A stretch of DNA of 64,000 bases, taken from Engraulis encrasicolus. Taxonomy: Eukaryota; Chordata; Actinopteri; Clupeiformes; Engraulidae. Of this stretch, positions 49,551-59,844 are shown in pieces. Location: positions 57,928,137-57,992,136 of the forward strand of contig NC_085858.1 in NCBI RefSeq assembly GCF_034702125.1, in the 5' to 3' direction. Below the pieces are notes generated by a model, which saw nothing but the letters and a program-made list of their open reading frames with translations, did not search any database and was not told the origin of the DNA. The position numbers and the translations under genes were made by a program. Position 1 is the stretch's first letter; the number at the start of each line of letters is the position of its first letter.

Positions 49551-51118
49551 ATGCACTGGTAGAGTACAAAATGAGAGTGTAGCCATTGATTATCTCTTTA
49601 AAGTACAGTAAAGGGAGGATGGCACAGGTACACAGAGAAGGAATGTTCAAACATTCACATATCATCATTTGGTGTGTATAAATGGACATCTGCCTTAGTT
49701 TCTGAAACCTGAGATCATGGACACTGACCATTTTTGTTTTGTTTTTGTTTTGTCATGTGATGCTACTATGGTATTACCATATTATTAGTAAGTGGTCTGT
49801 ATGATGCCATATTTGTGAGTCAAATTCTCTCTGAAATGAATAACGAACCAAACACCAGCATTTGAGGTGTTGCTCATGACATTGCCAGCTACGTTTGGAC
49901 AAGGAACTGGCCATTTTAAAATATAGCTTTTTTAGATATTCAATTTTTAATTTTACAATTTATCATCATTCATATTCTGAGAGTTGTTGTATTCCAAGCT
50001 GATTGTGTAATATGTAGAGCCAGAAAAGAGCTTTCAAATAACACCACAGGCATCTTTTTGTGACTAACACTGACTGATATATTCAAGGCTGAATGTATAG
50101 TGTCCTACCCTCACATGTGAACCTTTCCTAGTCTGATTCTCCCTTAATATTAGTGTCAGATTCAAACCAATGCAGTTCTGGGGTGCTACCTTGCTACTAA
50201 AAAGGCACACCAAGTATGATTGAAATCTGGGTCGGTCGGGTCCCAAAGTGTCTGATTTCATGTGAAATGACCCAGCACAGCTTGCACCAGGAAGGCAAAG
50301 TTCGCTCTGTAACAGGTACGCTATCATCAAGCTCCTGTGGGCTATGTGCTGAAACAAAGAGCAACGTAGGTAACATTATTTGTGTTTAGAAAATGACAGT
50401 TAAATGTTGTTGACTGCATGGTGTACAAGTAGTTTTATAAGTAGTTTTATGGATGTAAGATGTAAACTCTGCCTTGATAGTTTCCCAGCATCTGCAGTGA
50501 ATAGCTGTTGTATTGTATGTCTAAAGGTGTCACCTAATCAGTACCTGTTCCATATTTGCAATGTGCTGAGATCGCACTGCTGTATTTCTGAGGAAGTTTG
50601 TCATGAAGGTTTTGACCAATACATCAGGGCTGGGCTGGTATGCTCACATGCAGGGCGTTCCTGGAGGGCCAACAGTCCCCAGGAGCCAATGCTCTTGTTT
50701 TTTTGTATTTTGTTAGAGACAAGCACACAATTGAGAGGGGGTTGCCCAAAATGCCCAAGTCTGTTTTTGGTCCCAGTCTAGCCCTGCAATTACTTATACA
50801 GTATATGATCACCCTTAAAAATGTTGTAGATTAGCTATTAATTACTAATGTAGAGATCTTTGAATATTTCTGCAATCCAATTAAACTGGACTACTAAACC
50901 CCATAGTGTGTGTATATTAGCCATAGAGAGAGCAGGTGTGTGTGTGTGCATGTACTCTATCTGGAACATTTATCAAGAACATGTCAAACCAGAATATCCA
51001 GTTGCTAAAATTACACTTAGCTGAAGTTTGTATCCAACACAACGTACAGTCCCTGGAGGAGTGTGGGGTCAAGTGACTTGAATCAAAGGCACTTAAGCAA
51101 TTACACTTAATTCTGTAG
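49551..51118. other. No gene seen
   Basis: Unremarkable AT-rich sequence apart from the small MITE at 50625. Confidence 0.5.
50625..50786. mobile_element. 162-bp hAT-type MITE
   Basis: Inverted ends CAGGGCTGGGCTGG and CAGGGCTAGACTGG (reverse complement of the right end). The flanks CAATACAT and CAATTACT match partly. Confidence 0.6.
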
Positions 51119-51200
51119 AAGAGTAGTAGAGTAACTTTATTGAGCCCCAGGAGGAAATGAAGGTGTCAAGTAGCTTACATAAATACATATAATGCCCGCC
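51119..51200 (-). mobile_element. Rex1-like 3' tail fragment
   Basis: GAAGAGTAGTAGAGTAACTT, then TATTGAGCCCCAGGAGGAAA, then GGTGTCAAGTAGC, matching the UTR start at 18728-18790. Confidence 0.65.
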
Positions 51201-51240
51201 TGGACATTTCAAGACACATGTAATGGTAATAGTCAGGGAG

Positions 51241-51500
51241 CAATAATCTCAGCGCTGTAGCCTAATGGTCAGGCAAGTGGTACAATTCTAACTACAAGCA
51301 AGACAATAAAGACTACAGAAAATTAAAAAAGGCAAATATGCAAAAACATATTCTGTGAGTTGGGGTGGACAAAAGTGCAACTCAAAGAATATGAATGTGT
51401 CTCTTTATTTATTTATTTTTTTCTGTCGTCTTTATTATCTTGCTTTTAGTTAGAATTGTACCAATTACCTGACCATTAGGCTACAGCGCTGAGATTATTG
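51241..51500. repeat. Hairpin with ~80-bp arms
   Basis: 51241-51322 (CAATAATCTCAGCGCTGTAG...) and 51421-51500 are near-perfect reverse complements around a loop of about 98 nt. It lies about 350 bp upstream of NLR exon 1. Confidence 0.92.
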
Positions 51501-51615
51501 CTGAGTTTATTGTCAGAGGAGATCAGTGAAGCGTGTCTCCTGCAGTCTATCTGGTGTGAGAGGAGACAGGGTGTCTCTGTGGTAGTCTATCAGACAGGGG
51601 AGGGAGGTTGTGTGG

Positions 51616-51790
<175 letters not shown>

Positions 51791-51856
51791 TATGTGCGTG
51801 CGTGCATGTAGGTATAGTGCACGGCACCTCTCAAGTTGGTTTCTCTGTTCCCACAG

Positions 51857-51973
51857 AGTCATGTCACAGAGACCAGACTCATCTGCACAGAGCTCTGTGT
51901 CCATGAAAAGTGACAGGTCAAAAGAAGGTGCCCTTCCAAACTTCAGAGAGGAGGATGTGCCACCTGACCAAAG
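51857..51973 (+). CDS. NLRC3-like gene, exon 1 (start codon 51861)
   Basis: After CCCACAG, ATG at 51861 opens MSQRPDSSAQSSVSMKSDRS, then KEGALPNFREEDVPPDQ and AG of a split Arg codon before GTATGT. The SSVSMKSDRS core followed by an acidic FREED segment is the characteristic short N-terminal repeat of fish NLRC proteins. This start was chosen because everything upstream in frame is microsatellite. The acceptor-like CAG just upstream suggests that a 5' UTR exon exists further left. Confidence 0.85.
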
Positions 51974-53514
51974 GTATGTTAAGACCTTGAGATCCTTAAT
52001 GTATAGAGTGTTGACAGCTCCTGTCATTACTATCTTTTTCTTTGTTTTTTCTTTTATTTAGTTTAGTTCAACAGGGGGCATGTACAATAGACATTGTTTA
52101 CAGAAATAAAAAGATGACTTGTGCCAGATTATAGCTACAGTTTATAGCTAATATCTGCAGTCCCTGGACAGGTAAAACAAAAGACAAAATACAGTACATG
52201 AACAAATAAACAAATAAGCACATACCCCTCATTGATAGATTAGCTGGCTGCTTCTATTAACCCTCTATTGCATGAACAACCTTTTAAACGTCATATACAG
52301 TCATGTGTATTTGTAAATGTGTTATTCAAACTAAAAATTGGTTAAATGACACAAATTAAAACAAAACAAATATTTTTTAAAAATGTGGGGGGTAGTTGGT
52401 AACGCAGCTTCGTTGAACGTGCCTTGAAATCAATTTTCTTTTATATGCTCTTATTGAAGGAAATTCGAAACAATTGTAACATGATATTATTAAAATGTGC
52501 ACTATAATTTATTCTAAGTAAAATACATTTCATTTTATTCATAGCCAATACTCATTCTATTCATGCTAAAAAGCCAACATGCAATATAGGGTTAATGGTT
52601 GATTATATACATATTGCCATTGCTGAGAATACACATAGACCCACTAAAACTCAAATGCCTGTGGCTGTAATGTATGTATCCCCAGCATTACAACTGCTGG
52701 GCATACACGGTAGGCCCACTGAAATTCATGTAGAAGATATCAGAGGCTTTGTTCCATTACAACAAGCTTTTATATAATGTATTCTAACTTATAGCTGTGG
52801 GATTCTCTCTATACCATCTAATTCTTGAATAGGCCTATGCGTAAATGGTCTTCACTTAACTGTTTTATCTTCAGAAAGCAAATGNGTGGTTGACGTTTAA
52901 GGCCGTAACGCAAAAAAAAAAAAAAATCCTGAAAAAATAAATAAATAAATAAAGCACTTAGTGGTCCATGGAATTTCGCCCAATTTTTGCCATTTTTTGT
53001 GAAAATGTGTCCTGCATCAACACATTGCATAGGCATGTCACACCGCAGGAAAATGAAGTCACACCACAGGAAATTCACTGCATTATGGCCATTTTAATCA
53101 TTTTGTATACATGACTGACATCTGAGCTTTTTTCCTTCTATAAGAGCAGTCACACCACAGGACACCATAAAATGAACCTAAGCATTGCGTGACAGAAACA
53201 TTGCAATATGAAGACATATTAAGAGGTTAATAGTCACTTTAAGCTTCCACAGCACTCTCCAATAACTGAGGTACTGACTGGTTAGGAGCCAGTCTTTAAG
53301 ACCCTTGTAGTTGGCCTTGCAGCTGCCCATTCACAAACATTGACATACATGTCACCCCACAGGATGCAATTTGTGTTACGAAATTGAACTTGTAGTTAAT
53401 ATTACTGTCTTGAGTTTTTTTCACATTCACATATCTTAATATAAAGTTAATATTTATGCAATCATGCCAAATGCTTCATACATTATTCAAAATGTTGTTG
53501 GTTAATTTATATAT
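51974..53514. other. NLR intron 1, left part, with a decayed copy of the exon 2 region
   Basis: 52680-52884 resembles 56400-56595 (GTAGAAGATATCA...AGCTTTTA, then CTGTTTTATCTTCAG/AAAGCAAATG). The homology ends just after the exon start, at an undetermined base (52885). No other exon was seen. CACACCACAGG/CACACCGCAGG motifs recur at 53041, 53059, 53151 and 56210. Confidence 0.7.
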
Positions 53515-54064
53515 GGTAACACTTTATTTTAGGGATACATCTATTAGCACTTATACATACAATATTAATGCCTGTGTAAGTAACTTGTAAAGCATGTACT
53601 AAGCAAAATCAGACAGTTGTTAGATATTTATTCGCAAATGTCTTGTTCATGCACAATAAGGGATTTATTTCCAATATAACCTTAGTAAGGACCTAGATTT
53701 CTATTTATGAGTACGCAGTAAGTGCCAGAATACAATGTGTATAAGCTCCTGGTAAACAGTGTGAAGAAACCCTGAGCAGTGTGAAAACAGATGTGGAATA
53801 AGGGTCCCTATCCTAAAGTGAGGCATTGATCAGCCCAGATGGCTTAGGGCCCCCACTGCACCCGCCCCGCCCCGCCCCGCCCCGCCAAGCAAAGTGTAAG
53901 AACTTTTGTGATTCTGAACCAGTCAAATAGATATGTAGCTCTTGATTATTTCACTCAATGTAATGTTACTGAACAGGAAGTATTATATACAGTAGCTAGG
54001 CTTGGACGTGAACTTCTCAATGACAGTGGGGTGGTGAGATGTCCTTTTTTCACACACCAATTAG

Positions 54065-55216
54065 TTTTACAGTATTTCTCAATTGGTTTTGTACATTTCT
54101 CGAATCTGTCTCGCAATTTGCAAAACAGAATATTCATTCTCAAAGCAGCTTTAACAAATGGCAAAACACCGTGGATGACATGCAAAACCAAGTCTCTTGC
54201 TTAAAACCAAAAGTTTTTGTGTCAATGAACGTATCAGTGCCAGCAGAATGGTTAGTCATTGTGTCATAGTGTGGTCCGTGTATGGACAAACTAGTCAAAT
54301 CGATTTGTCATGTTGTCAATTGAATAGTACACTCTTGAGGATCTTTTCTGAAGCAAAATGTTGTTTAGATTGGATGGGAAATGTTGTAAATTCGACTTTA
54401 TATTACATTGATCAGATACGATATAGATATATAGATAGATAGATATACATTTAGACTATGACTATTTATTGACAGGTTTTCTCATTGCAAAATAGGAAAA
54501 ATAGCAAACTCTGGTTGAGGTGTCAAAATGCGCCCTCTACCATCCCTTTTTACTTGTCTTGCAAGCCCATGTGAAAAGAAATCTAGAACTGTAAAGCAAA
54601 ATAAATTTGAAACAATACACTGATACTGTATAAAGTGCACGTACTGTCTTGTGAAATTCTAGGGAAATATTGTAATTTTGCGTGGAGCGTAATTATAAAG
54701 GGCACATGAGGCATAGAGTAATATAATGCAGTACAGTGCCTATTGTTGTATTGCATGCCTGTTTTCTCTATCCCTTATACTGCCTTTGATTAGAGAGAGT
54801 CAATATTTACCTGCGAGCAATTTACCAATTCAGATCACATTTATAGACAAAAATCCAATGGAAATTATACAGTGCTTATCACATTATGACAGCTTGGTAA
54901 ATCATTTTGCATGTCAAGACTTAAACTATGACCTAGGGCCTAAATGTTTTGGGGGGTGCAATAGTTTCATGCATTCAGTGACAAAGCTTTTTGAGTGATA
55001 TGACAAAAGCAATTGATAATGTACGAAAAAGCTGAGAATTGTACACAACCATTGCATGGTGGACGAAAGCATTTGCTAAATGCTGAAAACTATGAAAAAC
55101 GTATTTTACCATGTGCACAGGTAACGGCAGGAAGTCACAATTGAACAAGAAGTTTTGAGAATGATTATTCTGTTGTGAGAAATGTACAAAACCAATTGAG
55201 AAAAACTGTAATTGTA
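54065..55216. mobile_element. Nested inverted-repeat element (middle)
   Basis: ACAGTATTTCTCAATTGGTT (54069) and its mirror AACCAATTGAGAAAAACTGT (about 55190-55209), with arms of about 65-85 bp including ACAGAATA.TCATTCTCAAA. Confidence 0.72.
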
Positions 55217-55247
55217 AACCCCCTACAATGCAGCACATAACGATGAG

Positions 55248-55535
55248 TAATAGTTTGGAAGCGAAACTAATCTATTCCTTTGTGATAAATAAGTTAATGT
55301 TTGAGAAACTTAGCTCCAAGAAGTGCAGTGCATGATGGGTAAGCCCTTAGTCAGATAGCAACTAAATTGCACAAGTCAGGGGAGGAGCTAAGGACGTAGG
55401 CAGGCTCAGAGCTGGGTAGGTTGCCTGTTGGCCTAGATTGCATACCCATCATGTACTGCACTTCTTGAAGCTAATGTTCTCAAACATTAACTTAATTATC
55501 ACAAAAGAATAGTTTAATTTAGCTTCAAAACTATT
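55248..55535. repeat. Nested palindromic repeat (inner right)
   Basis: Arms 55248-55340 and 55441-55535 share AATAGTTT.GAAGC.AAA...TAAGTTAATGTTTGAGAA...AAGAAGTGCAGT in inverted orientation, with a loop of about 100 nt. Confidence 0.85.
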
Positions 55536-56584
55536 ATTCTAATATTCTGCATTTTTGTTTTTTTTTTGTTTTACAATTACAACTCAGTGGTACATACAAA
55601 ACATTACATCGCAACAACCCACCGCCATTGACAAGTGTACGTTCAATCCTTGCTATATAAAGGCTCCTGTTACACATGTAATGATATGAAGAAGAGAAAA
55701 CTAGATGACTCAACAGTGATGGTACCAATCATTTAATATATTCTTACACGTAGCTGATCAGGGGGCTAGGTAGTGCTGGCCTGGGTGGTGTGGGGGCCCT
55801 AGGTACTAATTTGCTTTGGCAGTGTGGGGGCCCTAAGCCATCTGGGCAGAGTAATGCATCACTTTAGAATAGGGACCCTTATTTCGCATCTGTTTTCACA
55901 ATGTTCAGGGTTTGTTCACACAGTGTGTCGGGAGCTTATACACATTGTATTCTGCCACTTACTACTTACTAATTAATAGAAATATAGGCTTACTGGTCCT
56001 TACTAAGGTTATATTAGTAATAAATCCCTAATTGGGCATGAACAAGACATTTGTGAATACATGCTTAACAACTGTCTTATTTTGCTTAGTACATGCCACA
56101 GGCATTAATATTGTATATATTAATGCTAATAGATGTATCCCTAAAATAAAGTGTTACCATATATATATATAATATTCCAGGTTTCATTAATGTTACAGTC
56201 ACACCGCAGGATATTTGACATACAGTATATACCTTTACATAAATCTTAACAAGAATGTTTCTTCTCATCTGAGACTAATATGACACATAATGTACCACAT
56301 CTTCTTTAATTGACATTTGTTTTTAAAAGGAAAAATAACAGTTTTGTAGGTTTTTAACCAATGTTACGATAAAACAAGGCGTCATGTCAACCACCCAAAA
56401 ACACTGTAGATCCACTAAAACTTCAATGTCTGTTGCGCCGTGGAGACATGTAGAAGATATCAAAGGCTTTCTTCCTTTACAAGAAGCTTTTACAGAATGT
56501 ATACTAGCTTACAGCTTTGGAAGTCCTTCAATACTAATTCTTGAATATGTGTAAATTGTCTTCGGTTTACTGTTTTATCTTTAG

Positions 56585-56645
56585 AGAGCAAATGAAAGGT
56601 GGCAGTGGTCAGAATGAGCAGCAGAATCTAACACATGTGTTCCAG
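56585..56645 (+). CDS. NLRC3-like gene, exon 2
   Basis: Acceptor ATCTTTAG; 61 bases; one base completes Arg, then EQMKGGSGQNEQQNLTHVFQ and donor GTAAGT. Exons 1 and 2 together are 174 coding bases, so exon 3 starts on a codon boundary. Confidence 0.82.
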
Positions 56646-57401
56646 GTAAGTCGATGTGTTGAATCAGTACAGCACTTTTTGTGTTCAAAATTAATGAACC
56701 AAAGTAATGGGAAATATTTCAGTCCTCAAGTATCACCATTCTACTTAGGTTGGTATACTAGGTCTGTGACCACTTGAAAGAGGAGTTAACAACAACAACA
56801 ACACAACTCTGAAATTGTCCATAGTAGAGTTTGTGTAACTTTGGCTACCTTTTGCAGAACTCTTCACACAGATGCACAAATTTATAACCAAATTAGCCAA
56901 ACTAATATCACAAAACTGATTTGCAGTCAGTTTGCCATTCATAGCACACACTTTACAAAAGTCATCAAAAGCAATCCATTGCACATTCACTTTGTATAAC
57001 TGTGAATAAACCTCACCGTTTTACACAACTTTCAAATGATGAAGACACTAGACTCCTAACCTCCTCAAAATGACATATGTAAATAGGGAAACCAAGAGGC
57101 AAATTGGGTTTTTCATTTTTCTGTCTGTATCTATTTGCTGCAAAGTGTGCTAGCAATGTGATGGTAGTGTTAACGATTTCGTACAAAAATATGGTGTTTT
57201 ACAACTGTGTGTAGAGCAAAGCGTGTTTGGTTTTGCAATGTATCTACACAGTTTACTGATTTGGTTTTATAGTAGAGGTTATAGTATTCATGTTTAGAGA
57301 TCAGCAAAAACTGCTTCCATTACAAAAAAAGATTTAGTGATCAGACACAACTATTCATATACTACACATGGATTCATTTGTCCTTGTATGGTGTGCTTCA
57401 G
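56646..57401. other. NLR intron 2; nothing recognised
   Basis: AT-rich with no repeats or open exons of note. Confidence 0.6.
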
Positions 57402-57597
57402 GTAATTGAGAAAAAGATAGTAGCATTTTTGAAGAATGAGCTGCAAAGATTGAAGATGATTCTCAGTCCTGATTACCAAGAAGACTTAAAGAGAAAAGAT
57501 GAAGATGAGAGTGATGCCAGAGAAGGAGCTCTCAAGATGGCATTACACTTCCTGTCGGAGATGGAGAGAACAGATCTGGCCGACAAACTGAAAGACC
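57402..57597 (+). CDS. NLRC3-like gene, exon 3 (helical linker)
   Basis: Acceptor TGCTTCAG, 196 bases, donor GTAAGA. It encodes VIEKKIVAFLKNELQRLKMI, LSPDYQEDLKRKDEDESDAR, EGALKMALHFLSEMERTDLA and DKLKD. This amphipathic region directly precedes the FISNA domain in fish NLRC proteins (compare the usual EGALKITLxxL motif). It is open and in phase with the next exon. Confidence 0.87.
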
Positions 57598-57710
57598 GTA
57601 AGAATGTCATTTCTGTACATTATTTTAATCATTATGTTTAACAAACCATTAGGATAAGTCCTTATTGCTTGTGTACGTGTTTTTTCATTATTTATTTGTT
57701 TGTGGACCAG

Positions 57711-59490
57711 ATGAGCTGGATGTGCTTTGTCGGGCTGAACTGAAAATACATCTCAAGAACAAGTATCAGAGTGTGTTTGAAGGAATACCCATGCAAGGAA
57801 ACTCTGCCCAGCTCGATAAGATCTACACAGAGGTCTATATCACAGAGGGAGGAAGTGGAAAAGTAAATGAAGAGCATGAAGTCAGGCAGATTGAGTCCAT
57901 ATCCAAAAGACCAGTTGGACAGGACAAACAAATCAAATGCAATGACATCTTCAAGCCCTTACCTGGTCAGGACAAGCCAAGCAGAAGAGTGGTGACAAAG
58001 GGAGTGGCTGGCATTGGAAAAACCATCTCGATACAAAAGTACATCCTGGACTGGGCTGTGGGAAAAGACAACAGAGAGATCCACTTCATTTTCCCATTGC
58101 CCTTTCGCGAGCTCAACCTCATGAGAGGCACACCACTCTCTTTGATGGGTCTCCTTCACCACTTCTTTCCAGAGCTGAAGCAGTTAACCTTTGACAGTCA
58201 ACCGAAGTACAAACTATTGTTCATCTTGGACGGTTTGGATGAATGTCGACTTGAACTAAACTTTCAGAGGAATGAAAGTTGGACCAATGTGGCAGGTGTC
58301 ACTTCTTTGGATGTACTCCTGACAAATCTCATAAAGGGAAATCTGCTTCCCTCTGCTCTACTTTGGATCACCTCCCGACCAGCAGCAGCCAGTCAGATTC
58401 CACCTGATTGTGTTGACCTTGTCACAGAGATCCAGGGGTTCAATGACACACAGAAGGAGGAGTACTTCAGGAACAGGTTCAATGATGAGAGTTTAACAAG
58501 CACAATCATTTCTCACATTAAATCATCAAGGAGTCTCCACATCATGTGCCACATACCAGTGTTTTGCTGGATCGCTGCTTGTGTTCTTGCCATGTTTCTC
58601 CCCTCTTCAGCAGGACCACAGCTTCCAAAGACATTGACAGAGATGTACACATATTTCCTGATTTTCCAAACAAAACAGGCCAGTCAAAAGTTTGACAATG
58701 TGCATGAACTTGATCCACAATGGAACAGGAATCTTATCCTTGCTCTCGGAAAGCTGGCCTACAAGCAGCTGGAAAAGGGAAATCTGATCTTCTATGAAGG
58801 CGACCTAAGAGAGTGTGGCACTGATGTCATTGAAGCTGCAGTGCGCTCTGGTGTTTGCACCCAGATTTTCCGGCAGGAATCTGGAATTTCTCAAGCAACA
58901 ATGTTTTGCTTTATCCACCTGAGCATCCAGGAGTATCTTGCAGCTCTGTATGTGTTTCTGAGGATGGCAAGCAAAAGGCAAAATGTGATCAAACGTCATC
59001 AGCGTTGGAAACAGCTTTTTGGAAAAGAATCTATGACCATCGTACACAAAAGTGCTGTGGACAAAGCTTTGGAGTATGAAGATGGACGGTTTGACCTCTT
59101 CCTCCGGTTCCTTCTTGGTCTTTCTCTTGAGTCCAACCAGACTCTTCTGCATGGCCTTTTGCAGAGTGGAGAGAGACATATTGGCAATGCTGAAACAATC
59201 AGTTACATTAAGGACAAGATCAGGGAGGTCACTTCATCAGAGAGGATGATCAACCTCTTCCACTGCCTGAATGAACTGAAAGACGACTCCTTAGTGAAGG
59301 GGATCCAAAGCTTCCTGAATGCAGGCACACTTTCTGAAGCCCAGCTCTCACCTGGCCAGTGGTCAGCTCTAGTCTTTGTGCTGCTGACATCAGACCAGAA
59401 GCTGGACGTGTTTGACCTGAAGGAGTACATCAGATCTGATGAAGGTCTCCAGAGGCTGAAGCCGGTAGTAGAGGAATCCGAAACGATACT
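57711..59490 (+). CDS. NLRC3-like gene, exon 4: FISNA-NACHT ATPase and winged-helix region
   Basis: A single 1780-bp exon of a fish NLRC3-like receptor, a cytosolic sensor that oligomerises through its NACHT ATPase. It is bounded by TGTGGACCAG and GTAAGT. Numbered from the exon 1 Met, FISNA (YTEVYITEGGSGKVNEEHEV) covers about residues 128-195, the Walker A loop GVAGIGKT about 221-228, Walker B LLFILDGLDE about 292-301, and sensor LLWITSRPAAA follows. The winged-helix segment has FIHLSIQEYLAALYVF. It ends with SPGQWSALVFVLLTSDQKLD, DVFDLKEY and EGLQRLKPVV before the LRRs. There are no stops or frameshifts and all tested residues are present. It ends in phase 2, the phase with which the 174-bp LRR exons begin. 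Its own LRR exons lie right of the window. Confidence 0.93.
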
Positions 59491-59553
59491 GTAAGTATGA
59501 TGGCAGTGAGTACTCTCAGGGATAATGGGTTGATGACTGGTCAGTGTTTTGTA

Positions 59554-59590
59554 CAAACCCCCAACTGCGGTGAAGTTGGGATGTTTGGTA
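59554..59590. mobile_element. Fragment of the AGTTGGGAC-type TIR element
   Basis: CAAACCCCCAACTGCGGTGA then AGTTGGGATGTTTGGTA, preceded by TA, matches the end of the element at 27758-29194 with a few changes. It is broken by the L2 LINE tail at 59591, so the L2 inserted into a second copy. Confidence 0.72.
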
Positions 59591-59844
59591 AGGCAAGGCA
59601 AGGCAAGGCAAGTTTATGTATATAGCGCATTTCATACACAGGTGCAACTCAATGTGCTTCACAAAGTTAACAAATGTAAATGAAAGGAAAACAGGGAAAT
59701 GAATTAGAGTCAAAAAAACATTTAAAACATTAAGATAAAACATAAGGTAAAAATAATAATAAAATAAAACATAAATAAACATAAAACCTTGAAAAACAAT
59801 TCTTATTTTACTAATTTACTTCTCTTATTTTACCGTCTTTTCAT

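Larger units (their letters stand above)
53515..56158. mobile_element. 2.64-kb element with ~345-bp terminal inverted repeats
   Basis: Ends GGTAACACTTTATTTTAGGG and the mirror CCCTAAAATAAAGTGTTACC. The arms run to about 53862 and from about 55800. The flanks are ATATAT on both sides. No transposase is visible. Inside are two further inverted-repeat pairs. (CCCCG)n lies at 53866-53886 next to the left arm. Confidence 0.8.
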
